A stretch of DNA of 9,192 bases from CSBr16-58 sp051859825 (GTDB taxonomy: Bacteria; Bacteroidota; Bacteroidia; Flavobacteriales; Schleiferiaceae). The stretch is from contig JBHYFA010000098.1 in NCBI GenBank assembly GCA_051859825.1, positions 1 to 9,192 of the forward strand. Reading direction: 5' to 3'. This document shows positions 1-7,511 of the stretch, piece by piece; the first letter of the stretch is position 1, and every line of letters starts with the position of its first letter. A model generated the notes under the pieces. That model did not search any database. It was given only the letters and a program-made list of their open reading frames with translations, and was not told where the DNA came from. The translations under genes were made by a program, and so were the position numbers.

Positions 1-2423
1 ACCCACGGAAAAGGTGCATTAGCATCCGGTCTGTGATACACTCCAACTCCAATTCCTCCAAAAAGGCGCAGGAGCTCAATTCCAAACTCCGCTACTCCTC
101 CTGACTCTACCGGCAGTCCAATGTGCATACCCTGTTGTGGAGCTTCACCGTATATGAATTTGCATAAGAAGGCTATTTCGGGAAACTTGGTGTTCCGTCG
201 AAAAGCAAGTTGTTTGGTGTTCCAATTTAGTATTCCCGAAGCGTATCGTTGGAACAAAAACTCGTTGAAGGCCACTGTTTCAAAAGCCATCGGATCTCCT
301 ATGGTGGAATAACTTATCCAACGCTCTTCAAACAAACGCAAATTTGATTGTGGCGAAAAGAGATAGTGGTAAGGAGCAATGCCCTCAGTTAGTCCACCTT
401 GAAAACGCATACTCAACACACCACGGTAGGGATTGCTCCAAAGAAAATCCACCTTTGCTTCAGCGCGGGTAATGCTTCCTGCATCAACCGACCATTCGGG
501 AATATTCTGCTCAACCATATACCGAAAAATTGGATATGCAGGCTCGACCAATTGGCGTCTGCCACGGTTTTCCACAAAACGCTCTTTAGGCGCCCAGCGT
601 CCTTCGTAGGTAATATTGGTGTAGGTAAAACCATTTTGCGCGAATATCTCCGTCCCCGTAATAGACGGCTCTCTAAAAAAATAATCTGCCCCTACCAAAA
701 AGCGATTCTCTCTCTGCAAACGGATGCGATTCTGCCATATTGAAACAGGATGAAACTCAACTTCCAAAAGAGCCGTACTCACTTCATCAAAAACATCTAC
801 ATAGAAGCGGCGAAGATTCTGGGTGTTTTCCAACAATGTTCCGCGAGTACGCAGCTGAAAATTGGAACCTCCAGATTCTTCAAGATCAAAGGAATAGCCG
901 CCACGAATCCAAAAGGCATTTCCCAAACGAACACGTGCTCCGTAACCATACTTGAAGCGAGAGTCTCCAAAACCATAACCACCAAAACCCTCTAATTGAA
1001 CGCGTTTAGACAAATTTTCGTTGGTAACTCCCCCTATTCCCAGATACAAACTTTCGTGCATATTAATTCGCAGCAAACGGTTAAAGTCGAAATCAAACTT
1101 TCCGAAACGCAAATAACCATCAGCTAAGGTTGTTGCAATGTTTACAATCCGCTCTAAATTGATGCTTTCCGATAAACTATCAATGAACGAATAAGTAACA
1201 GAATCTTTAGAGGTCAGTTGTTCCGTTCGGTTTTGACTCCAAAAAACGGAATCGCGCTTGGCGGCATCATCGGCAATGCGCGCAGAAATTCCACGAGGAA
1301 CGGAAAAGGCATTTTCATGTTCCACTTCCAAATCGGTAAAATACGACCGAATTTCGCCGTGCACATATACGCTGTACTTCACGGTTCCAGCGGTATCGAC
1401 CTTTTCAGAAGTTTCCACTTCAAGCCGATTAAACTGAATATCCGCATCCAACTGAGTAGGAAACCATACTTCGTTTTTTTCGTAAAGCTGCCGAATTTGC
1501 ACCTCAAAATCTTGTCCAGGAATTTTCACCGGTTCGGCAATAACCGAGCGAATGGCCATATCGGGCGTTTGAATTTGTATCCGACCTTTCATTGCTTGAA
1601 ACTGTCTTCCCGGCTGCGGTTCAAAGGCTATTGTATAAACGGTGTCTCGTCCGTCATTTACCAACATCGTATCAATCAATCGGTACTGATAATATCGCTC
1701 CATTCTTTTATTCAGCGGACTCAAATATTCCAATCCCACCAAGTTAAAAGAAGGATCGTAAAACGTAAACGACTGTAGTTGAGTAGCAAAAATAGCAAAT
1801 AAGGGTTGCTGAAATCCACTGGTTCGGGTAGCTTCAATATCTTCAACGGCTTTACCCGGACGCCGATAGGTTCTGGTTCCTACCGATTCACTGAGAAAAA
1901 AGTCGGATGAAACCAACTGACGATACTCTTTTGTCCAAGTACTCTCAGGCGGAAGAATACTGTCGGTGTATATAAAACGTGGTCCTAAACGCAGTCGGTT
2001 GTAACTTCTGCAACGGTAAGACTTCAAGTACTCATGATCGTTCTTTTCCCTATTATCCATTACCCCTCGAATAAGACGCAATGCGGGATTAAATCCTGCC
2101 AAAACCGTTACCCCCTCTAAGGTTCCTGATTTCATATCCAAAGAAACTTCCAGTTTAGAAGCAACGAAAGAAATATCCATTTCTTTCGGCTGATATCCAA
2201 TATAACTAAATCGAAGTTTCACGGGTAAGCGTTGAACTTCTAATTTAAACTTACCCTCTAAGTCACTCACCGTTCCCTGCCTAAGACCTACAACTTCAAT
2301 ATTGGCGAAAGCGAGCGGACTACCTCCATCGGAATCGATAATTTTTCCTTGAATAATAACCTGTCCAAATGAATTGAAAGTAAAAAACATACTGATTGCC
2401 AGGAGCAGGAGGAGTTTTTTCAT
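1..2423 (-). CDS. DUF5686 and carboxypeptidase-regulatory-like domain protein, C-terminus cut by window edge
   Basis: The frame stays open from an ATG at 2423 to the left edge (807 codons, no stop), so the gene is partial at its 3' end. Residues 1-21 (MKKLLLLLAISMFFTFNSFGQ) form a signal peptide. Residues about 23-105 look like a CarboxypepD_reg-like beta-sandwich: an IQGKIIDSDG start, then GTVSDLEGKFKL and LRFSYIGYQ. The rest resembles the DUF5686 family of Bacteroidota, which probably forms an outer-membrane beta-barrel; alternating aromatic/polar strands such as FGGYGFGDSRFKYGYGARV are visible from about residue 480 onward. Family members are usually somewhat over 800 residues (from memory), so little is likely missing. 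It lies 33 bp after the lipoprotein gene with no terminator between them, so co-transcription is likely. The biochemical function of the family is not known to me. Despite the name there is no peptidase domain. I am confident of the reading frame and fairly confident of the family. Confidence 0.88.
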   Translation of the reverse strand, partial: MKKLLLLLAISMFFTFNSFGQVIIQGKIIDSDGGSPLAFANIEVVGLRQGTVSDLEGKFKLEVQRLPVKLRFSYIGYQPKEMDISFVASKLEVSLDMKSGTLEGVTVLAGFNPALRLIRGVMDNREKNDHEYLKSYRCRSYNRLRLGPRFIYTDSILPPESTWTKEYRQLVSSDFFLSESVGTRTYRRPGKAVEDIEATRTSGFQQPLFAIFATQLQSFTFYDPSFNLVGLEYLSPLNKRMERYYQYRLIDTMLVNDGRDTVYTIAFEPQPGRQFQAMKGRIQIQTPDMAIRSVIAEPVKIPGQDFEVQIRQLYEKNEVWFPTQLDADIQFNRLEVETSEKVDTAGTVKYSVYVHGEIRSYFTDLEVEHENAFSVPRGISARIADDAAKRDSVFWSQNRTEQLTSKDSVTYSFIDSLSESINLERIVNIATTLADGYLRFGKFDFDFNRLLRINMHESLYLGIGGVTNENLSKRVQLEGFGGYGFGDSRFKYGYGARVRLGNAFWIRGGYSFDLEESGGSNFQLRTRGTLLENTQNLRRFYVDVFDEVSTALLEVEFHPVSIWQNRIRLQRENRFLVGADYFFREPSITGTEIFAQNGFTYTNITYEGRWAPKERFVENRGRRQLVEPAYPIFRYMVEQNIPEWSVDAGSITRAEAKVDFLWSNPYRGVLSMRFQGGLTEGIAPYHYLFSPQSNLRLFEERWISYSTIGDPMAFETVAFNEFLFQRYASGILNWNTKQLAFRRNTKFPEIAFLCKFIYGEAPQQGMHIGLPVESGGVAEFGIELLRLFGGIGVGVYHRPDANAPFPW

Positions 2424-2456
2424 TAATTTCGTTTAAATGTTGTTTGCTGTAAACTT

Positions 2457-2987
2457 TTACATTTCATCATCATAAACATAATTGATAATCAAATCAATCT
2501 CTATTGCACCCAGAAGCGGCACGGTAGAAGGCTGGATGGTAGCTAAAGTTAAATGAAACGGCCCATGAGAAAGCACTTCAAATTCTCTTAATCTATTGCC
2601 TGATCCCACACGAATCACGTTTCCGCGAACTTCGTAATCGCCAGAACCTAGCAAAGATATGGGTATAGGAACGGGGAAATTAACCACCGGAACATTGAAG
2701 TTAATGGAGGCTGTAAGTACATAATCCATAAAAAACGCCGAAGGAAAAAACTCCAAACTCCCTACTGGATCATCAATCACCCCCCTACTGGTAAAGGGTA
2801 CTTCAATACCAATTCCCGGATCAAAAGCCACATCAAAGGCATAAGAAAGATAGTCGGCCTTCCACGAACCCCTCAACTGCTCCTCCAAAGTAGCGGGCAG
2901 GGGCGGCGGAGGGTCGGTAACAATAACCGATGGATCTTTGGAACAGCTCAGAGCTACAATAAACAGTAGGGGTAAAATTTTCTTCAT
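2457..2987 (-). CDS. Small lipoprotein of unknown function, possibly lipocalin-like
   Basis: This encodes 176 residues. The N-terminus MKKILPLLFIVALSCSKDPS is a lipoprotein signal peptide. The likely lipidated cysteine is Cys15, in the ALSC box, followed by the SKD-type sequence common in Bacteroidota lipoproteins. A proline-rich linker (about residues 25-31) leads to EEQLRGSWKADYLSY. That LxGxW pattern often opens lipocalin-like domains in small Bacteroidota lipoproteins, but the rest is too diverged for me to assign a family. The middle is rich in V, P, I and F, suggesting beta strands. The ATG start is well supported by the signal peptide. The gene follows the SDR gene by 54 bp and precedes the DUF5686 gene by 33 bp, so it is probably part of the same unit. 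The product may sit in the outer membrane beside the DUF5686 protein, but this rests on position alone. Confidence 0.8.
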   Translation of the reverse strand: MKKILPLLFIVALSCSKDPSVIVTDPPPPLPATLEEQLRGSWKADYLSYAFDVAFDPGIGIEVPFTSRGVIDDPVGSLEFFPSAFFMDYVLTASINFNVPVVNFPVPIPISLLGSGDYEVRGNVIRVGSGNRLREFEVLSHGPFHLTLATIQPSTVPLLGAIEIDLIINYVYDDEM

Positions 2988-3023
2988 AAAAAACGTTTAG
3001 AGAATTTGTGACGAAAGCCTTGC

Positions 3024-3031
3024 GAAAATTA
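3024..3031 (-). promoter_or_regulatory. Possible internal -7 element before the lipoprotein gene
   Basis: On the minus strand this reads TAATTTTC, one mismatch from the Bacteroidota -7 consensus TAnnTTTG. It lies 36 bp upstream of the lipoprotein ATG, in the widest gap of the minus-strand gene row. I see no TTG -33 element at the usual 17-23 bp spacing. It could be an internal promoter or chance in AT-rich DNA. Confidence 0.22.
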
Positions 3032-3041
3032 CCGGGCTAAA

Positions 3042-3758
3042 CTACAAAAAATCTCGAATGTAAATAATAGTTCCGCTAACTCTTTCGGGATAATCTATCA
3101 ATTCCTTAATTTTTGCAGCTATTTCGAGAGGACTTTTCAGCTCCGATTTTTGGTGATATTCAATAAAACGATGGACTTCGGGGAACACCTCCTCATCCAC
3201 TGCTCGAATTTGCTCTTGCATGCCCGTATCTACAATACCCGGTGCTAACGACCATATTTTCCAATCGGGGTGTTCTGCTGCAAAAACTTCACTTAAAGCA
3301 TCCACGGCAGACTTAGAAGCGCAATATGCACTCCAGCCTGGCACAGGACACCGACCAGCACCACTACTGATGTTGATGATTTGACCTTCGACGCCCTGTG
3401 GAAAAGCTTGACGAAACTTGATCATCAAAGCATGAACCGCGAAAACATTTACTTTATAGTTGCGAAGTAAGGCCTCATCCACCGCCAGCGTTTTAGCTAA
3501 ACCAATAGGATGAATGACTCCGGCATTGTTTATCAAAATCGCTTTTGAAACTCCTTGAGGCACGGAAAACTCAAAGGAAAACAGTTCTTCCTCGTTACTC
3601 AAGTCTAGTGTAGTATGAAGATAATTCTTGTGCTCAATGCTTTGATTACGAGATATTCCACATACCAGAACACCTTCTTCTTGCAAAAAAACCTCCGCCA
3701 AAGCTTTACCTAAACCTTGCGAAGTTCCCGTGATGTAAACTGCTGAATTGTAATTCAA
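3042..3758 (-). CDS. Short-chain dehydrogenase/reductase (SDR), YueD/sepiapterin-reductase-like, TTG start
   Basis: This encodes a 238-residue classical SDR, an NAD(P)-dependent oxidoreductase predicted to be cytoplasmic. The cofactor loop is TGTSQGLG (residues 10-17). Arg37 at the end of the second strand (GISR) suggests NADP(H). NNAG is at 77-80, Asn104 fits the structural/catalytic Asn, and the catalytic set is Ser132, Tyr145 and Lys149 (YCASK). The stretch PGIVDTGMQEQIR (173-185) resembles sepiapterin reductases and the Bacillus benzil reductase YueD, so a carbonyl or diketone reductase is a reasonable guess. The substrate cannot be read from sequence. The start is TTG at 3758: the frame has a stop two codons further upstream, and the next ATG (Met112) would remove the cofactor site. 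The gene begins 6 bp after the CotH-protein stop codon, so translation is probably coupled to it. Confidence 0.9.
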   Translation of the reverse strand: MNYNSAVYITGTSQGLGKALAEVFLQEEGVLVCGISRNQSIEHKNYLHTTLDLSNEEELFSFEFSVPQGVSKAILINNAGVIHPIGLAKTLAVDEALLRNYKVNVFAVHALMIKFRQAFPQGVEGQIINISSGAGRCPVPGWSAYCASKSAVDALSEVFAAEHPDWKIWSLAPGIVDTGMQEQIRAVDEEVFPEVHRFIEYHQKSELKSPLEIAAKIKELIDYPERVSGTIIYIRDFL

Positions 3759-3764
3759 AATCTA

Positions 3765-6143
3765 TTAATTTACGATAAGTCTCCGAACAATAACCTTATC
3801 CAAATTTTCAAAACGCACGAGATATACGCCCGGCATCCAATTAGACGTTTCGGTTATATCCCGAACAAAAAATCGTGATTCTTCGATAATTTTTTCATCA
3901 AAAAGTTTTCTTCCTTGTACATCAAAAATAGATAATCGAATTTCCGAATAAGGCTGAACCTCCGCAGCAACACTAACCGCTCCTTGGGTTGGATTTGGAA
4001 AAATATCGACTACAATGTCTTCATCATCTAAAATGGGAGCGAAGCCATTGCTTTCACATTGAAGATTTGAAAGATAGTTTTCAGGTAAATCAAAATAATC
4101 GCGGAAAATTTCTCTTATAACACAAGGCCTTTCTTCAATAAACCTCCGCATATTCTTCACATGAAAATACCAAGCAGAAATAGTATTTCCTGGAAATTGC
4201 CATCTATAAATATGGTCAAGCATCAATGGTTCATATAGTTCAACAAATGAATCTAAAATTCCTATCATGCGCTTCTTTTCAAACACCGTATTTACAAGTT
4301 CTTCATTCCGCCTAATAAATAATTCGCGGAATGTCTCATTTAATAGTGATTTGCGAAATAAAAGAGTTGACCACGCAGGATTTGGCCACGCAGAGCCATC
4401 TTCGGCCAAAGCCATTTTTAACGTATTTGCCTCACGCAAATCTAGCGTATTGTCGTTATCAAAAAATATATTCCTAAAACGCCCCGTATCTGAGGCATGT
4501 CGCCAAACGCTTCGATTATTTCCTGGCCAATCTACAGAACTGATGTAAACACGAGAAATAAGATAGTCAATTAAGTTTTGAACATCAATTTTTTCTTGTA
4601 AAAACTCAAAAAAATCAGATCCGCTATAATCCGAATAATCCCTCACTTGACTGATAAAGGTAGGCCAAGAGTTGCTATCTGTTTCCTGCTTCGCAAAATC
4701 AATTGTAATAAGCTCCACATCCTCTTCAGCAACACCACGGGTATAAGAAATAAAATGCTCATCAACCCGGTCGCGAATATTCAAAATGCCCCAATACTCC
4801 CCATTGATATAATGAATAATGGGTCTTGAAAGCTGCACATCTAAATCCAAAGGAGCAACCATATTGGCAACCATGGCGTCGTTGAACATTGTTCGCAGAA
4901 AGTCTTGACCGCTATTGCGCAGCAAAATTCGGTTGTAATTAGCAAAATCACGCTCAGGGAAGAACGGATAACGCAAGCGTGAAGTTCCGTAAACACTGCG
5001 AGAATAAAGTCGCAAACTTTTTAAAGCCAAAGCCCTACTACCGCCTCCATGAATGCGAATGCCTAAATTTTGTTCAAAAGCCAAACTCCCATCCGGCTCA
5101 AAAAAGGAAAGGTGTGCTGGGTGCTCCCACGCTCTACCTCGCTGATGAAAGTTTCCCGTACCCCAAGGCCATGAGGTAACGGGCGTTTGTGCATGGGTAA
5201 TGCCTGGCACATAAATGCCTTTTTCAAAACCAAAAAGATTATCGGGTGATGTTTGAATAGAAATAACGGGTACGTCCAATGTAGGCGACTCACGCTGTAA
5301 AAAATAATGCCGGTGATAATAAGGCGTAACCCGTTTCCCGTCTCGGAAGCCAGCAACGCTTATAACGTTGACGTGAGAGGGAACGGAGGCAGGAGTGCGC
5401 CAGCGAAAACGACTTTCAATTGTAGTTGTAGTTGTTGGAATGAATGAAAACATCTCAGAATTATGAGGCTGCAACCAAAATTGCGACTGGTAAGTTATGC
5501 CAGTCGAATCCTCCGGAAGAAAACCATTCATGCCCACGCGAATTTCCAGAGTAGGATCTGTAGCGTTAATTTCTAAGCGCAAACTGTCAACAGGATACCA
5601 ACCCGAAAACGGCCAAACACTCAACTGATCCGTTATAGGCACATAAGGAAAAGTCGAATCATTAGGAGCACCCGGAGTGGGTAATCCAAAAATCATGTAG
5701 GTATTCGCAGCGTCGTAACTCCGGCCGTAGCTACAATCTACACTCAAAGCAGGAACCGTAACTTGATCAAAAATTCCGTTGGAGGTAGATAAAAATAAAC
5801 TTGAGCCTGTCCATTCGAAATTAGCGTGGATAAAATCTCTACTCACGTAGCTCCTACCCGAAAATAGCACCAAGATATGCTGGTGTGCTTCTAAAGTCGT
5901 ATCGGGTAAAGAATACAACTGTGGGATAGTCGCGTTATTGGAAAGAAAAAGTCCTTGTAAAGATAAAATAGTGTCGTGCGGATTATACAACTCCGCCCAT
6001 GAAGGCGCCTCTCCGTATTCGTCCAAAACCGATTTAAAGTTGAAATTACTCACCTCATTTATCACAGGAAAAAGTTGCCCCCAAAGCAATCTAGGCGTAA
6101 GAGATAGGAAAAGGCTAAAAATGACGAAAAGCCGGAATATCAT
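3765..6143 (-). CDS. Secreted LTD and CotH-kinase domain protein with T9SS type A sorting domain
   Basis: This encodes 792 residues from the ATG at 6143. Residues 1-22 (MIFRLFVIFSLFLSLTPRLLWG) are a signal peptide. A lamin-tail domain follows (about 25-150; INEVSNFNF, SWAELYNP, GLFLSNN). A region at about 185-280 resembles the chitobiase C-terminal-like module often found in such proteins. The CotH kinase-like domain spans about 300-690, with GIRIHGGGSR (361-370), KSLRLYSR, NGEYWGILNIRDRVDE (447-462), WPGNNRSVWR and FFDNDNT (560-566). The last 80 residues are a T9SS type A C-terminal domain: FPNPTQG (715-721), LSIFDVQGRKL, GVYLVRF and a basic RRLIVN end. CotH of Bacillus is an atypical protein kinase acting on spore-coat proteins; in Bacteroidota the substrates are unknown. 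The product should cross the inner membrane by Sec and the outer membrane by T9SS. An earlier in-frame TTG at 6185 is rejected because it forms the end of the -7 element. Confidence 0.92.
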   Translation of the reverse strand: MIFRLFVIFSLFLSLTPRLLWGQLFPVINEVSNFNFKSVLDEYGEAPSWAELYNPHDTILSLQGLFLSNNATIPQLYSLPDTTLEAHQHILVLFSGRSYVSRDFIHANFEWTGSSLFLSTSNGIFDQVTVPALSVDCSYGRSYDAANTYMIFGLPTPGAPNDSTFPYVPITDQLSVWPFSGWYPVDSLRLEINATDPTLEIRVGMNGFLPEDSTGITYQSQFWLQPHNSEMFSFIPTTTTTIESRFRWRTPASVPSHVNVISVAGFRDGKRVTPYYHRHYFLQRESPTLDVPVISIQTSPDNLFGFEKGIYVPGITHAQTPVTSWPWGTGNFHQRGRAWEHPAHLSFFEPDGSLAFEQNLGIRIHGGGSRALALKSLRLYSRSVYGTSRLRYPFFPERDFANYNRILLRNSGQDFLRTMFNDAMVANMVAPLDLDVQLSRPIIHYINGEYWGILNIRDRVDEHFISYTRGVAEEDVELITIDFAKQETDSNSWPTFISQVRDYSDYSGSDFFEFLQEKIDVQNLIDYLISRVYISSVDWPGNNRSVWRHASDTGRFRNIFFDNDNTLDLREANTLKMALAEDGSAWPNPAWSTLLFRKSLLNETFRELFIRRNEELVNTVFEKKRMIGILDSFVELYEPLMLDHIYRWQFPGNTISAWYFHVKNMRRFIEERPCVIREIFRDYFDLPENYLSNLQCESNGFAPILDDEDIVVDIFPNPTQGAVSVAAEVQPYSEIRLSIFDVQGRKLFDEKIIEESRFFVRDITETSNWMPGVYLVRFENLDKVIVRRLIVN

Positions 6144-6182
6144 TCTGGAAAGGTGGTGGTTGTCAGATATTGAATAAGTAAG

Positions 6183-6190
6183 CAAAGATA
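6183..6190 (-). promoter_or_regulatory. -7 promoter element for the CotH-protein gene
   Basis: On the minus strand this reads TATCTTTG, a perfect match to the Bacteroidota -7 consensus TAnnTTTG. A TTG lies 23 bp further upstream (in ATTGATTTT), at the long edge of accepted -33 spacing. Transcription would begin near 6177, leaving a leader of about 34 nt before the ATG at 6143. It probably drives the whole minus-strand gene row. Confidence 0.6.
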
Positions 6191-6228
6191 CTGTATATTT
6201 TTATAGTTAAAATCAATGCGTAACTTGA

Positions 6229-6258
6229 AAATAGAATCCCTATTGCGAAATAGAATCC
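6229..6258. repeat. 11-bp direct repeat in the divergent intergenic region
   Basis: AAATAGAATCC occurs at 6229-6239 and again at 6248-6258, with starts 19 bp apart. It lies between the CotH promoter and the 32-bp array. It could be a protein-binding site, a remnant of an older repeat unit, or chance. Nothing else in the sequence assigns it a role. Confidence 0.4.
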
Positions 6259-6268
6259 AGAGAATTTT

Positions 6269-6364
6269 CGATTCAAACCGAAAATTTTACGGTATTTTCT
6301 CGATTACAATCGAAAATTTTGCAGTAATATTGCGAATGTAATCGAAAATTTTACCGCAATGATT
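6269..6364 (+). repeat. Three tandem 32-bp units entering the ATPase start codon
   Basis: The units are 6269-6300, 6301-6332 and 6333-6364, directly abutting. Each begins CGAWT..., and each carries an identical CGAAAATTTT at unit positions 11-20 (starts at 6279, 6311 and 6343). By hand alignment units 1 and 2 share 23 of 32 bases, as do units 2 and 3. Position 27 of the third unit is the A of the ATPase ATG at 6359. AAAATTTT is itself palindromic. Unit 1 is also flanked by an inverted repeat, AATTTTCG at 6263-6270 with CGAAAATT at 6279-6286 (8-bp arms, 8-nt loop). A period of 32 bp is close to three helical turns, so proteins bound at each unit would face the same side. A role in control of the ATPase gene is inferred. 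There are too few units, and no spacer/repeat distinction, for a CRISPR array. Confidence 0.8.
6325..6332 (+). promoter_or_regulatory. Possible -7 element for the ATPase gene inside the repeat array
   Basis: TAATATTG at the end of the second 32-bp unit differs by one base from TAnnTTTG. It would give a leader of about 20 nt before the ATG at 6359. There is no TTG at proper -33 spacing, so this is only a candidate. If real, repressor binding at the repeats would cover the promoter. Confidence 0.27.
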
Positions 6365-7492
6365 CAAAGAAAGCTGGAAAACATCATCCTTCAAAGGCTG
6401 GGTAAAGCGAAGGCTGTAATTGTAATGGGGGCAAGACAAACAGGCAAAACAACACTTTTAAACAGCCTGTTTTCCAAAGAAAAAGATGTTTTGTGGCTCA
6501 ATGGCGATGATGCCGATACACATGTTATGTTTGATGTAGGATCGGCAAGAATGCTAAAGACCTTTATAGGAAATCACAAAACTGTGATTATTGATGAAGC
6601 TCAACGTATAGAAAATATTGGCATAAAACTGAAGCTCATTACAGACCAAATGAAGGATGTTCAACTCGTCGTTACAGGTTCATCTTCCTTTGAGCTTGCA
6701 AATATTAATGAACCACTCACTGGAAGAAAATGGGAATACATGCTTTTTCCTCTCTCTTTTGGTGAGATGGCTAATCATCACGGAGCATTTGAGGAGCTTA
6801 AACTTCTCAATCATCGTCTGGTTTACGGCTACTATCCAGAAGTAGTAGTCAATGAACACGATGCCGAAAACCGACTGAAAAGCTTAGCTGACAGTTTTTT
6901 GTACAAAGATGTTTTGCGTTGGGAGTATATAAAAAAATCCGATAAACTATTGACGCTACTTAAAGCCTTGGCGTTTCAAATAGGACAAGAGGTGTCTTAT
7001 AATGAATTGGGGAAAACCATTGGCTTAGATAAGGAAACAGTGGAAAAATATATTCAGCTTTTAGAGCAATCATACGTTGTTTTTCGCCTGACTTCGCTTA
7101 GTAGAAATCTGCGAAAAGAGTTGAAGAAAAGTCGTAAAGTCTATTTCTACGATAACGGAATCCGAAACGCATTGCTTTCAGACTTCAGGCCGGCAAACAA
7201 CCGCCAAGATATTGGTGGACTCTGGGAAAATTTTTTGATTAGTGAAAGAAAAAAGCAACTGCACTACAATAACTTATACTCAAACACATACTTCTGGCGA
7301 ACACACAGTCAGCAAGAAATAGATTATATCGAAGAGCGAAATGGCGTTATTCACGCCTTTGAATTTAAGTGGAATCCCAAAAAGAAAGCTCAACTTCCAA
7401 AGAGTTTTGAAAACGCGTATCCTAATCACACATTCAACATTATTCATCCCAACAATGTAACAGAATGGCTTCTTGAGGATGTGCACGAATAA
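6359..7492 (+). CDS. AAA-family ATPase with DUF4143 (PD-(D/E)XK-like) C-terminal domain
   Basis: This encodes 377 residues, a usual length for the AAA_14/DUF4143 family. The N-terminal ATPase has Walker A GARQTGKT (24-31, Lys30), Walker B VIIDEAQ (76-82, Asp79-Glu80), a sensor-like VVTGSSS (104-110) and LTGR (Arg123). A helical, winged-helix-like middle at about 205-250 includes YNELGKTIGLDKETVEKYI. The DUF4143 part has FYDNGIRNALL, GGLWENFL (Glu290), then EIDYIE with Asp322 and FEFKWN with Glu335 and Lys337, the pattern of a PD-(D/E)XK nuclease fold. The residues look intact, but nuclease activity is not proven for the family. Cellular role is unknown; members are common, often multicopy, in Bacteroidota and archaea. 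The ATG lies inside the 32-bp repeat array. The gene stands alone: divergent from the CotH gene and closed by a terminator before mraZ. By eye it is somewhat AT-richer than its neighbours. Confidence 0.93.
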   Translation: MIQRKLENIILQRLGKAKAVIVMGARQTGKTTLLNSLFSKEKDVLWLNGDDADTHVMFDVGSARMLKTFIGNHKTVIIDEAQRIENIGIKLKLITDQMKDVQLVVTGSSSFELANINEPLTGRKWEYMLFPLSFGEMANHHGAFEELKLLNHRLVYGYYPEVVVNEHDAENRLKSLADSFLYKDVLRWEYIKKSDKLLTLLKALAFQIGQEVSYNELGKTIGLDKETVEKYIQLLEQSYVVFRLTSLSRNLRKELKKSRKVYFYDNGIRNALLSDFRPANNRQDIGGLWENFLISERKKQLHYNNLYSNTYFWRTHSQQEIDYIEERNGVIHAFEFKWNPKKKAQLPKSFENAYPNHTFNIIHPNNVTEWLLEDVHE

Positions 7493-7511
7493 TAAGCAAC
7501 ACCAAAACCAC

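Noticed and set aside
399..995. Several overlapping plus- and minus-strand frames of 60-114 codons
   Set aside because: All lie within the DUF5686 coding region in other frames and show no domain, signal peptide or promoter.
1218..1778. A 186-codon plus-strand open frame
   Set aside because: It lies opposite the DUF5686 gene, whose frame is continuous with recognisable domains. The plus-strand product has no recognisable features and is an antisense shadow.
2424..2456. Promoter between the lipoprotein and DUF5686 genes
   Set aside because: No TAnnTTTG match on the minus strand in this 33-bp gap, so co-transcription is the simpler reading.
6141..6185. TTG start at 6185 for the CotH protein, adding 14 residues
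   Set aside because: The TTG is part of the -7 element TATCTTTG, and the added residues precede the signal peptide that begins at the ATG.
6269..6364. Short CRISPR-like array
   Set aside because: The units abut without distinct unique spacers, identity between units is only about 23 of 32, the last unit enters a coding sequence, and no cas gene is present.
6359..7492. Toxin-antitoxin or anti-phage reading of the ATPase gene
   Set aside because: No partner gene lies beside it, and the DUF4143 ATPase family alone does not establish a defence role.
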